Assembly (NCBI GenBank): GCA_045658305.1
Contig: JAZOUT010000078.1
Location: 1 to 29,565 of the forward strand
Direction of reading: 5' to 3'
Source of the DNA: Aphodosoma sp045658305
Lineage (GTDB): Bacteria > Bacteroidota > Bacteroidia > Bacteroidales > Paludibacteraceae
Length of the DNA stretch: 29,565 nucleotides
Part shown: positions 1 through 7,123 of the stretch, in pieces
How positions within the stretch are numbered: position 1 is the stretch's first letter
Layout: each line of letters begins with the position of its first letter
The notes under the pieces: model-generated
What the model saw: only the letters and a program-made list of their open reading frames with translations
Told to the model about the DNA's origin: nothing
Databases searched by the model: none
Position numbers and translations under genes: made by a program

Positions 1-1
1 G

Positions 2-1438
2 AACCACGAAATCTTCGAAAAATATCACTCTGAAACAGAGATGATGCGCTATATCAAATCGCTCGACCGCAAAGATATTTCATTGACTCAATCTATGATT
101 TCTCTCGGTTCTTGTACAATGAAATTGAATGCTGCTGCTGAGTTGTTGCCTCTCTCTTGGCAAGAATTTACTGGTATTCACCCATTTGCTCCTGAAGCTC
201 AAGTACAAGGTTACAAAGAATTGATTGCTAACCTCGAAGGTTATCTCTCTACTATCACTGGTTTCGCTGGTTGTACATTGCAACCAAACTCTGGTGCTGC
301 TGGCGAATACACTGGTTTGTTGACTATCCGTCGTTACCAACAAGCTCAAGGTCAAGGCCACCGCAACGTGGTATTGATCCCTGCTTCGGCTCACGGTACT
401 AACCCTGCTTCGGCTGTTCAAGCTGGTTTCAACGTAATCGTTACTGCTTGCGACGAAAATGGTAACGTTGACGTAGAAGACATCCGCGTTAAAGCAGAAC
501 AACATAAAGACGACCTCGCTGCGTTGATGATTACTTACCCTTCAACTCACGGTATCTTCGAACCTGCTATCCGCGAAATCTGCGAAATCATCCACGCTAA
601 TGGTGGTCAAGTATATATGGACGGTGCTAACATGAACGGTCAAATCGGTTTGACTTCTCCAGGTTTCATCGGTGCTGACGTTTGTCACTTGAACCTCCAC
701 AAATCATTCGCATCTCCTCACGGTGGTGGTGGTCCTGGTGTTGGTCCTATCTGCGTTGCTGCTCACTTGGTAGAATATCTCCCATCGCACAACTTCATCA
801 ACCCTGAAAACCCTAACACTGCAGTCGCTGCTTCTCCATGGGGTTCAGCTGGTATCTTGCCTATTACTTATGGTTATATCCGTATGATGGGTGCCGATGG
901 TTTGGCTGAAGCTACTAAAACAGCTATCCTCAGCGCTAACTATATGACTAAACGCCTCGAAAATGCTTATGGTATCGTTTACACAGGTGCTACAGGTCGC
1001 GTAGGTCACGAAATGATTCTCGACTGCCGTCATCTTAAATCATATGCAGGCGTTGACGAAAGCGACGTGGCTAAACGTATGATGGACTTCGGTTTCCACG
1101 CTCCTACATTGTCGTTCCCAGTTCACGGCACATTGATGGTTGAACCTACAGAATCTGAACCATTGGCTGAACTCGATCGTTTCATCGATATGATGCTCGT
1201 TATCCGCGAAGAAATCGAAGCAGTTCACACTGGCGAAGCTCCTGCTGAGGACAACGTACTCAAAAATGCTCCTCACCCTGACTATGTGATTGTTTCTGAC
1301 GAATGGAATCACTCTTACGGTCGTGAGAAAGCAGCATTCCCACTTCCATGGGTAAAAGAAAACAAATTCTGGATTTCTGTTGCTCGTGTAGATAATGGTT
1401 GGGGTGACCGCAACCTCATCTGCGCTTGTCAAGACTGA
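2..1438 (+). CDS. gcvP: Glycine dehydrogenase (decarboxylating), P-protein, C-terminal part (5' truncated)
   Basis: PLP-dependent P-protein of the glycine cleavage system, which decarboxylates glycine and passes the aminomethyl group to lipoylated H-protein. The open frame runs back to the window edge (NHEIFEKYHSETEMM precedes the first internal Met at 41), so this is the 3' half of a longer gene; about 478 codons are visible. The segment is the PLP-binding (beta-type) half. It contains SCTMKLN, PNSGAAGEY, SAHGTNP and the PLP lysine in NLHKSF (codon 701-703), followed by the Gly-rich loop PHGGGGPG. Codon use is strongly biased (GGT, GCT, ATC, CTC), as for a highly expressed gene. The frame ends at TGA 1436-1438, just before a strong hairpin terminator. 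Bacteroidetes normally carry P-protein as one polypeptide, so a fused gene of about 950 codons is expected; I cannot see its 5' part. Confidence 0.96.
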   Translation, partial: NHEIFEKYHSETEMMRYIKSLDRKDISLTQSMISLGSCTMKLNAAAELLPLSWQEFTGIHPFAPEAQVQGYKELIANLEGYLSTITGFAGCTLQPNSGAAGEYTGLLTIRRYQQAQGQGHRNVVLIPASAHGTNPASAVQAGFNVIVTACDENGNVDVEDIRVKAEQHKDDLAALMITYPSTHGIFEPAIREICEIIHANGGQVYMDGANMNGQIGLTSPGFIGADVCHLNLHKSFASPHGGGGPGVGPICVAAHLVEYLPSHNFINPENPNTAVAASPWGSAGILPITYGYIRMMGADGLAEATKTAILSANYMTKRLENAYGIVYTGATGRVGHEMILDCRHLKSYAGVDESDVAKRMMDFGFHAPTLSFPVHGTLMVEPTESEPLAELDRFIDMMLVIREEIEAVHTGEAPAEDNVLKNAPHPDYVIVSDEWNHSYGREKAAFPLPWVKENKFWISVARVDNGWGDRNLICACQD

Positions 1439-1458
1439 TTGATCGGATATTAAAATAA

Positions 1459-1503
1459 AAGACACGAGATGCAAGACTCCAAAAGTCTTATGTCTCGTGT
1501 CTT
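1459..1503 (+). terminator. Hairpin terminator after gcvP
   Basis: Two 20-nt arms, 1459-1478 and 1484-1503, pair over 17 of 20 positions (AAGACACGAGA with TCTCGTGTCTT, and AAGACT with AGTCTT) around a 5-nt loop. The sequence after it is T-rich (GTTTCTA). It begins 20 nt after the gcvP stop. It also contains the ATG at 1469, which argues against that codon as the start of the next gene. Confidence 0.8.
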
Positions 1504-1525
1504 GTTTCTAAAATATAGAACAATA

Positions 1526-2533
1526 ATGGCTAAGGTTAAGCATATAATTTTTTTGCAGTCGGCACATACTGCTACAGATGAGCGCGTCTTATTTCATCAG
1601 GCGCAGACATTGAGGCAGCATGGGTATGTTGTTGATATTTGTGGAATGGATAATTTTAATGAATTTATTCCGCAAACAGCTGATGTGTATATTATCGATA
1701 CCCCTCGCGCATTGTGGAAAATACGCCATACCGATGCCAAGATTGTTTATGATATTACTGAGTGGTATCCTTCAAAAAAGAATTTGCGAAATCTTAAAAT
1801 TGGAAAAACTATAAAAGCTTTTTTGATGATTATAGCTTCTGTTTGGGCTGGATGGCGAGCCGATGCTTTTATTTTTGGTGAAAAGGATAAAGCAAAACCT
1901 TTTCTGTTTCTTTTCCCTAGAAAAAAATCTCTTTTTTTATCATATTATCCTGATTTAGATTATATTTTACCCAAACCTCCTCGCGATATTACCAATCAAT
2001 GTCGCATTTTATATGCTGGTCCGTTGACTGCCGAGAAGGGTTGGTTTCGTGTGAAAGAGTTATTAGAAATTTCTGCTCGTGAGAATCCTAATGTTGAATT
2101 TCTATTGGATGTTATCTCTAAAGATAATTTGTCTGAAATTCAACTTCTTGACAATTTACGAATTTCCCGTTTAGGATTTATGTCGTTTCAACAATTTTGC
2201 GACCAAATAGTTGGGTATGATCTTTTTTTAGATTTGCGAACAATCGATTTCGAAAATACGCGATGTCTGCCTATCAAGTTGTTCTATTATATGGCATGTG
2301 GCAGACCATCAATGTACTCTAATTTATCTGCAATTACTAGTGGAGTGCCTGATGTGAAAGATTGTGTGGCGTTGGTGAATGATTTGAATGAAGCTAAAGA
2401 TGCTTTAAAACGTTATGTAACAGATTCGAAATATTATCAACAACAATGCGCTAAAGCATTGAATTTATCTCAAACTAAATACAATTGGGCAAACATTAAA
2501 TTTGATTTTATGAAGTTTATTGATGATTTGTAG
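1526..2533 (+). CDS. Glycosyltransferase, family 4-like (GT-B fold)
   Basis: Probable sugar-nucleotide-dependent glycosyltransferase of the GT4/group 1 type, acting at the cytoplasmic face in surface polysaccharide or glycan assembly. Substrate unknown. The N-terminal half starts KVKHIIFLQSAHTATDERVLFHQAQTL, a Rossmann-like acceptor-side opening. The C-terminal half begins around ILYAGPLTAEKGW and carries LPIKLFYYMACGRPSMYSN, the position of the nucleotide-sugar-binding EX7E motif; the first acidic residue is replaced by Tyr, as in some Bacteroidales relatives. I choose ATG 1526 (335 aa) because the upstream ATG at 1469 lies inside the gcvP terminator hairpin. It stands alone rather than in a capsule locus. 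Its AT-rich codon use (TTA, AAT, TTT) differs clearly from gcvP and the steroid genes, which suggests recent transfer or low expression. Confidence 0.75.
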   Translation: MAKVKHIIFLQSAHTATDERVLFHQAQTLRQHGYVVDICGMDNFNEFIPQTADVYIIDTPRALWKIRHTDAKIVYDITEWYPSKKNLRNLKIGKTIKAFLMIIASVWAGWRADAFIFGEKDKAKPFLFLFPRKKSLFLSYYPDLDYILPKPPRDITNQCRILYAGPLTAEKGWFRVKELLEISARENPNVEFLLDVISKDNLSEIQLLDNLRISRLGFMSFQQFCDQIVGYDLFLDLRTIDFENTRCLPIKLFYYMACGRPSMYSNLSAITSGVPDVKDCVALVNDLNEAKDALKRYVTDSKYYQQQCAKALNLSQTKYNWANIKFDFMKFIDDL

Positions 2534-2599
2534 TTTTGCTTTTTTGAATTTAGATCTTAAAAAATATATAAAAAAAGCAATTATATCGTCAAAAATTAG

Positions 2600-2607
2600 T
2601 AACTTTG
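2600..2607 (+). promoter_or_regulatory. Bacteroidetes -7 promoter box (TAACTTTG)
   Basis: TAACTTTG fits the Bacteroidetes sigma-ABfr -7 consensus TAnnTTTG and lies 28 nt upstream of the ATG at 2636, implying a 5' UTR of about 20 nt. No clear TTTG -33 box is present at the expected spacing. It probably drives the serine-hydrolase gene and possibly the genes after it. Confidence 0.7.
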
Positions 2608-2635
2608 TAAGTTGTAAATTTTATAATTTATATCT

Positions 2636-3925
2636 ATGAAAATCAATAAATTATCTTTTATAGCATTTGCAATAATTGCAAGTGTTGTAGTTTTGTTTGC
2701 GTCTTGTACGATTAAATGTGAACAAAAACCTGAAAAACCACAACGATTGGTTGAGGTTTCTAATCCCGATGGCGTAATCGTTGAGCGTTTGGCTCGTATC
2801 GATTCTGCGTTCCAACGTATGGTTGACCAAAAACTTATGCCTCAGGCTGTGACAATGATGGTACACAAGGGTCAAATAGTTCACTATAAAGCATATGGAT
2901 GGCGTGATATCGAAAATCAAATCCCTTGCGAGCGTACCGATATTTTCCGTATAGCCTCTCAAACTAAGGCTATTACTGTTTGCGCTCTTATGACTTTGTG
3001 GGAACAAGGCCTTTTCCAACTCGAAGAGCCTATTAAAAAGTATATCCCTGCTTTCGAAAATCCACAAGTATTGGAAACTTATGACAAAGCAACTAATACT
3101 TGGACTACTAAGCCTGCATCGCGCGACATCACTATCCGCGACCTTATGACTCATACCTCTGGTATCTGTTATGCTGGTTATCACTGGGATATCATGAAGG
3201 CTTGTGGCGTTCACCCACTCAACTCGTTGGATTCAATTCCTCTCGAAGAGATGGTCAACCGCCTCGCTAAAACTCCGCTTAAACACAATCCAGGTGAGCA
3301 ATTCACCTATAGTATGAACATCGAGGTACTCGGTCGTTTGGCTGAAATCCTTTCTGGCAAACCTATCGATGTTTTTCTCAAAGAGACTATTTTTGACCCA
3401 CTTGGCATGGAGGATACATATTTCTATCTCCCTGAAGATAAAGTACATCGTTTAGTGAAACTCTACACTTATCCAAAAGGTGATACATTGCAATTGAGCA
3501 AGCACGAACTCTATCAAACTTACCCATATAGTGGTGCAAAAGTTTATTGTTCAACTGGTGCTGGTCTTAGTGGTACAATTCTCGACTATGCTAAATTCTG
3601 TCAAATGATTCTCAATGGTGGCGAGTTCAACAATCACCGCATTCTTGGTCGCAAAACTATCGAAATGATGATGCGCAACAATGTGAAAGACCTCCGTGGC
3701 GACATCGGTTTCGGCCTTGCTTGGGACACTTATCGTGAGGAATATTTGTGGCGCACTCCGCTTAGCGAAGGCTCTGCTCGTTGGGGTGGTATGTTTGGCA
3801 CCGACTATATCATCGATCCTAAAGAAGAGACTATCGTATTGATGTATGTCAACTTCCAGCACAATGGCACAGGCATCAACTTCAAAGAATTGATGCACAA
3901 TACAGCTTATCAAGCTTTGAAATAA
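2636..3925 (+). CDS. Serine hydrolase lipoprotein, beta-lactamase/EstB-like (family S12)
   Basis: Exported lipoprotein of the penicillin-binding-protein/class C beta-lactamase fold. Such proteins act as esterases, D-aminopeptidases or carboxypeptidases; the substrate here is unknown. Residues 1-24 form a lipoprotein signal peptide with lipobox LFASC (Cys24). The nucleophile motif SxxK is S108-Q-T-K111. The second motif is Y225-S, in YSMNIEVLGRL, closer to the EstB pattern (YSxxxDVLG) than to a beta-lactamase YxN. A Gly-rich WGGMFGTDY stretch near the C-terminus occupies the third-motif position. At 429 aa the length is normal. It has its own promoter 28 nt upstream. A palindrome-bracketed repeat element separates it from the steroid-reductase gene on the same strand. 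An ester-cleaving role linked to that cluster is possible but only inferred; a beta-lactam resistance role is unlikely. Confidence 0.85.
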   Translation: MKINKLSFIAFAIIASVVVLFASCTIKCEQKPEKPQRLVEVSNPDGVIVERLARIDSAFQRMVDQKLMPQAVTMMVHKGQIVHYKAYGWRDIENQIPCERTDIFRIASQTKAITVCALMTLWEQGLFQLEEPIKKYIPAFENPQVLETYDKATNTWTTKPASRDITIRDLMTHTSGICYAGYHWDIMKACGVHPLNSLDSIPLEEMVNRLAKTPLKHNPGEQFTYSMNIEVLGRLAEILSGKPIDVFLKETIFDPLGMEDTYFYLPEDKVHRLVKLYTYPKGDTLQLSKHELYQTYPYSGAKVYCSTGAGLSGTILDYAKFCQMILNGGEFNNHRILGRKTIEMMMRNNVKDLRGDIGFGLAWDTYREEYLWRTPLSEGSARWGGMFGTDYIIDPKEETIVLMYVNFQHNGTGINFKELMHNTAYQALK

Positions 3926-3938
3926 AATTCAACTTCTG

Positions 3939-4054
3939 AATACACACTCTCAGTGTGTATTTGTTCTTTATAAACTTAAAATTTAAATATAGGATACAGC
4001 AACCTGCAAGCAAGGTGCTCCCTACCTAAAAAATACACACTCTCAGTGTGTATT
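3939..4054. repeat. Palindrome-bracketed intergenic element, copy 1
   Basis: Two identical 23-bp palindromes (arms AATACACACT and AGTGTGTATT, 3-nt loop) at 3939-3961 and 4032-4054 flank about 70 bp containing CAGCAACC-TGCAAGCAAG. The same layout recurs on the opposite strand at 17295-17390. The first palindrome lies 13 nt after the serine-hydrolase stop, is followed by TGTTCTTT, and may act as its terminator. The paired palindromes resemble a BIME/REP element or a small MITE. Confidence 0.75.
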
Positions 4055-4078
4055 GAAAAAATAAAACAAGCAATTTAT

Positions 4079-4852
4079 ATGTTATTGACTCTTTCTCAAT
4101 TTGACACTTTTCTTACTATCATGGTTGCGATAGCTGTGGTAGTATTTATCGTACTTTACTTTGTCGAAGCCGGTTATGGCAAGATGATTTCAAGCAAATG
4201 GGGGCCCGCTATCAACAATAAAGTAGCATGGGTATTGATGGAATGCCCTGTGTTTATCGTATTGTTTTACATGTGGATGCAGTCCGACCGTCAATGGAAT
4301 GCGGCTCCTTTCGTATTTTTCCTTTTGTTCGAATTGCACTATTTCCAACGTTCATTCATCTTCCCTCTCATTCTCAAAGGCAAAAGCAAAATGCCTATCT
4401 CTGTTATGATGATGGGTGTGATATTCAACACGTTGAATGGCTTTATGCAAGGCGAATGGATTTTCTATCTCTCACCAGCCGATATGTATACTGCCGAGTG
4501 GCTCGCAACTCCACAATTCATCATCGGTACACTCATCTTCTTCGCTGGTATGGCTATCAATCTCCATTCCGACCATGTCATCCGCAATCTCCGTAAACCT
4601 GGCGACACAAAACACTACCTTCCTAAAAAAGGTATGTATCGCTATGTCACCTCAGCCAACTATTTTGGCGAAATCGTAGAATGGACTGGCTTTGCTATCC
4701 TCACATGGAGCATGCCAGGTGTAGTATTTGTCATCTGGACTATGGCCAACCTCGTGCCTCGTGCCAACTCTATTTACAAAAAATATAAAGTTGAATTCCA
4801 CGACGAATTCGACGAGAAAAAACTCAAACGTGTTTTCCCGCGTATATATTAA
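4079..4852 (+). CDS. Steroid 5-alpha-reductase family protein (SRD5A-like, 3-oxo-5-alpha-steroid 4-dehydrogenase)
   Basis: Polytopic membrane NADPH-dependent reductase expected to reduce the delta-4 double bond of a 3-oxo steroid or bile acid to the 5-alpha (allo) product. Similarity to human SRD5A1/2, compared from memory, is striking over the C-terminal domain: NLHSDHVIRNLRKPGDT (161-177), YVTSANYFGEIVEW (189-202) and LHYFQRSFIFPL (86-97). Glu55 (in AWVLMECP) and Tyr88 (in LHYF) fall where SRD5A2 has Glu57 and Tyr91, which contact the 3-keto group. Several hydrophobic helices span the 257 residues, close to the usual 255-260. I start at ATG 4079; the longer frame begins with a GTG inside the preceding palindrome. 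It is followed on the same strand by an OYE-family reductase and an SDR, which together suggest steroid or bile-acid redox. The family also includes other lipid reductases, so the substrate needs proof. Confidence 0.9.
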   Translation: MLLTLSQFDTFLTIMVAIAVVVFIVLYFVEAGYGKMISSKWGPAINNKVAWVLMECPVFIVLFYMWMQSDRQWNAAPFVFFLLFELHYFQRSFIFPLILKGKSKMPISVMMMGVIFNTLNGFMQGEWIFYLSPADMYTAEWLATPQFIIGTLIFFAGMAINLHSDHVIRNLRKPGDTKHYLPKKGMYRYVTSANYFGEIVEWTGFAILTWSMPGVVFVIWTMANLVPRANSIYKKYKVEFHDEFDEKKLKRVFPRIY

Positions 4853-4926
4853 TGTGAAAGTTGAAACTTGAGATGTGAACCAGTGGTCTTTGAGTTTTTG
4901 TATATAAAAAAATAGCGTGTTTTACA

Positions 4927-4954
4927 TTTCAACTTTCAACTTTCAACTTTCAAC
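4927..4954 (+). repeat. Heptamer array, 4 x TTTCAAC
   Basis: Four perfect 7-bp units end 7 nt before the OYE-gene start codon. A degenerate inverted partner (GTTGAAA, CTTGAGA) lies at about 4862-4876. Between them is CCAGTGGTCTTTGAG, which resembles the sequence after the array at 9173-9200 (CCGAAGGTCTTTGAG). Confidence 0.85.
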
Positions 4955-4961
4955 TCAAAAT

Positions 4962-6191
4962 ATGTCAAATCTTTTTACTCCTTATCAATTAGGCCCTATC
5001 ACTTTGCGTAACCGCACAATCCGTTCGGCTGCGTTCGAGAATATGGCTTACAACAATCGTCCTTCTGAGGACTTATATAACTATCACACTGCCGTAGCGC
5101 GTGGCGGTGTAGGTATGACAACTGTTGCTTATTGTGCTGTTAATCGCAGTGGTGTTAGTTTCGATGGTCAACTTTGGATGCGCGAAGAGATTATCCCTGA
5201 ACTCAAACGCCTCACCGATGGCATCCACGCCGAAGGCGCAAAAGCCAGCATTCAACTCGGTCACTGTGGCAATATGACTCACTACTACACTTGTGGTTGT
5301 ATGCCTGTTGGTCCATCATCTGGTTTCAATCTCTACTCTCCAACTCTTGTGCGTGGATTGAAAGAGGCTGAAATTATGGAACTCGTAAAAGACTTCGGTC
5401 GTGCTGTCAATATGTGTCGCGAGGCAGGTTTTGATTGTGTCGAAATCCATGCTGGTCACGGCTATCTTATCTCTCAATTTCTTTCTCCTTACACTAATAA
5501 GCGTAAAGACAAATTCGGTGGTTCGCTTGAAAATCGTATGCGTTTCATGAAACTCGTGCTTGCCGAAGTTATGCGTTGCGCTAGCGACGATATGGCTGTG
5601 GTTGTGAAACACAATATGTACGACGGCTTCAAAAGTGGTATTCAAGTACCTGAATCTATCCAAATTGCTAAAGAAATCGAAGCCGCAGGTGTTCATGGTA
5701 TTGTCCTCTCTGCTGGTTTTGTGAGCAAAGCCCCTATGGCAGTTATGCGTGGTGCTATGCCAATCAAAACTTTGGCTTACTATATGGATATGGTAAAATT
5801 CTGGTGGCTTAAAGCGGCTCTTCATCTTGTAGGTCGCATTATGATTCCTACTGTGCCATTCAAAGAAGCCTATTTCCTTGAAGATGCTAAAAAATTCCGT
5901 GCCGAACTCAAATGCCCACTCATCTATGTAGGTGGTTTGGTTAGCCGTGCTAAGATGGATGAGGTGCTTGGCGAAGGTTTCGAACTTCTTCAAATGGCTC
6001 GTGCTTTGGTGCATGATACCGATTTTGTCAACAAACTTGCTGCTTCTGATGAGACATATCGTAGTGGTTGCAAACACTCTAACTACTGCATCGGCCGTAT
6101 GTACACCAAAGAGATGCGTTGCCACCATTGTGTCGACAATCTCCCTAAAAAACTTCAAAAAGAAATCGCCAAAGCCGAAGCAGAACTTTAA
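4962..6191 (+). CDS. NADH:flavin oxidoreductase, Old Yellow Enzyme family (candidate steroid/bile-acid ene-reductase)
   Basis: FMN-dependent TIM-barrel ene-reductase that reduces activated C=C bonds. Diagnostic sequences are LGPITLRNRTIRSAAFENMA at the N-terminus, the substrate-binding pair H163-A-G-H166 in EIHAGHGYL, then SQFLSPYTNKRKDKFGGSLENRMRF, and the phosphate-binding region YVGGLVSR. A cysteine group near the C-terminus (C370, C376, C387, C390) resembles the region of Fe-S-containing relatives but has unusual spacing. I start at ATG 4962 (409 aa); the longer frame runs into the heptamer repeat. The preceding gene is a steroid 5-alpha-reductase homologue, and the OYE family includes bile-acid delta-4 reductases (BaiCD type) and 5-beta-reductases, so a 5-beta-reductase role is a reasonable inference. 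Generic enone or xenobiotic reduction is the alternative. Confidence 0.88.
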   Translation: MSNLFTPYQLGPITLRNRTIRSAAFENMAYNNRPSEDLYNYHTAVARGGVGMTTVAYCAVNRSGVSFDGQLWMREEIIPELKRLTDGIHAEGAKASIQLGHCGNMTHYYTCGCMPVGPSSGFNLYSPTLVRGLKEAEIMELVKDFGRAVNMCREAGFDCVEIHAGHGYLISQFLSPYTNKRKDKFGGSLENRMRFMKLVLAEVMRCASDDMAVVVKHNMYDGFKSGIQVPESIQIAKEIEAAGVHGIVLSAGFVSKAPMAVMRGAMPIKTLAYYMDMVKFWWLKAALHLVGRIMIPTVPFKEAYFLEDAKKFRAELKCPLIYVGGLVSRAKMDEVLGEGFELLQMARALVHDTDFVNKLAASDETYRSGCKHSNYCIGRMYTKEMRCHHCVDNLPKKLQKEIAKAEAEL

Positions 6192-6234
6192 TTTAATTAA
6201 TAATTAACAATTAAAAATGAATAATTGAATGTTG

Positions 6235-6262
6235 TTAATTCTTAATTCTTAATTTTTAATTC
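6235..6262 (+). repeat. Heptamer array, TTAATTC x 4 (one variant unit)
   Basis: Units TTAATTC, TTAATTC, TTAATTT and TTAATTC end 9 nt before the SDR start codon. A degenerate AT-rich inverted partner lies at about 6190-6215. The whole 80-nt OYE-SDR gap consists of this material. Confidence 0.75.
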
Positions 6263-6271
6263 TTAACTATA

Positions 6272-7048
6272 ATGTACGCATTAGTAACAGGAGCAAGTTC
6301 GGGTATCGGTCTCATGTATGCTCGTGAGCTTGCAAGTCGTGGCTACGACTTAGTCATCGTTTCAAATCAAGAAAACGAAATAAAACAAACTGCCGAAAAT
6401 ATCGAAAAAGACTTCTCTGTCAAAGCGCATCCTATTTTTATGGATCTCACCGATGATATGGCAGCCGAGAAACTCTTGCAATACTGCAAAGACAATAACA
6501 TCGAAATCGAGGTGCTTATCAACAACGCAGGTGTCTTCTTCTTCAACCCTATTATCAAGACAGCCAAAAAACGCGTTGACGTGATGCTCGACCTCCATGT
6601 CAAAACTGTGGCTCACATGTGCCAAGTCTTTGGCGCCGATATGGCTGAGCGTGGTCATGGCTACATCCTCAATATGAGCTCTATGTCGGCTTGGATGACT
6701 ATGCCTGGCATCAATGTCTACAACTCTACTAAGTCGTTTATTCTCAATTTCTCTCGTTCGTTGTGGTACGAACTTAAACCGCTTGGCGTTACCGTAACGG
6801 CTATCTGCCCTGGTGCTGTTGATACTGGCCTTTATGGCTTGAGCGACTATTGGCGTAAAATTGCAGTGGGTATTGGCGTAAGCCTTCGCCCTGAAAAATT
6901 GGTTAAGAAAGCCCTCAAAGCAATGTTCAAAGGCAAAAAACAATGTATGCCTGGCCTTATTAACCATCTCTTTGTGCCAATCATCAAGCACTTACCTGAC
7001 TGGTTCGTATTCGCCGTAATCAAACGCCTTGAGTGTTTCCAAAAATAA
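6272..7048 (+). CDS. Short-chain dehydrogenase/reductase (candidate hydroxysteroid dehydrogenase)
   Basis: Classical SDR oxidoreductase, NAD(P)-dependent and cytoplasmic. The cofactor motif TGASSGIG is at residues 6-13 and NNAG at 84-87. The catalytic triad is S137, Y150 and K154 (YNSTK), with PGAVDTGLY after it. The length, 258 aa, is standard. It lies 80 nt after the OYE gene on the same strand, with only heptamer repeat between, and a terminator hairpin follows it, so it is the likely last gene of the steroid trio. In that context the obvious role is interconversion of a 3-oxo and 3-hydroxy group (3-alpha- or 3-beta-HSDH). Sequence alone cannot fix stereochemistry, and generic ketoacyl or sugar SDR activity remains possible. 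Confidence 0.88.
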   Translation: MYALVTGASSGIGLMYARELASRGYDLVIVSNQENEIKQTAENIEKDFSVKAHPIFMDLTDDMAAEKLLQYCKDNNIEIEVLINNAGVFFFNPIIKTAKKRVDVMLDLHVKTVAHMCQVFGADMAERGHGYILNMSSMSAWMTMPGINVYNSTKSFILNFSRSLWYELKPLGVTVTAICPGAVDTGLYGLSDYWRKIAVGIGVSLRPEKLVKKALKAMFKGKKQCMPGLINHLFVPIIKHLPDWFVFAVIKRLECFQK

Positions 7049-7058
7049 TTTATAAAGT

Positions 7059-7097
7059 GACATAATAACATGAAGATGTACTTTTTGTTATTATGTC
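7059..7097 (+). terminator. Rho-independent terminator after the SDR gene
   Basis: A perfect 12-bp stem, GACATAATAACA (7059-7070) with TGTTATTATGTC (7086-7097), has a 15-nt loop and is followed by CTTTTGTCTTTTA. It separates the SDR gene from the downstream peptidase gene, suggesting that the latter is transcribed separately. Confidence 0.75.
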
Positions 7098-7123
7098 CTT
7101 TTGTCTTTTAAAATAATAATATC

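Noticed and set aside
2536..2580. AT-rich inverted repeat (TTGCTTTTTT/AAAAAAGCAA) after the glycosyltransferase as a terminator.
   Set aside because: The loop is about 25 nt, pairing is almost all A-T, and no T-run follows. It could easily arise by chance in this AT-rich gap.
2636..3925. Antibiotic-resistance beta-lactamase.
   Set aside because: The second motif is EstB-like rather than YxN, the protein is a lipoprotein among metabolic genes, and this fold in Bacteroidales is commonly an esterase or peptidase.
4046..4078. Longer N-terminus (GTG start) for the steroid-reductase homologue.
   Set aside because: It begins inside the palindrome of the repeat element, and the added residues MCIEKIKQAIY have no counterpart in the family. 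ATG 4079 gives a normal length.
5316..6158. Long open frame on the strand opposite the OYE gene (and similar long antisense frames opposite other genes, such as 7640-8749).
   Set aside because: They mirror strongly coding sequence, lack recognisable motifs and promoters, and have implausible Cys/His/Phe-rich composition.
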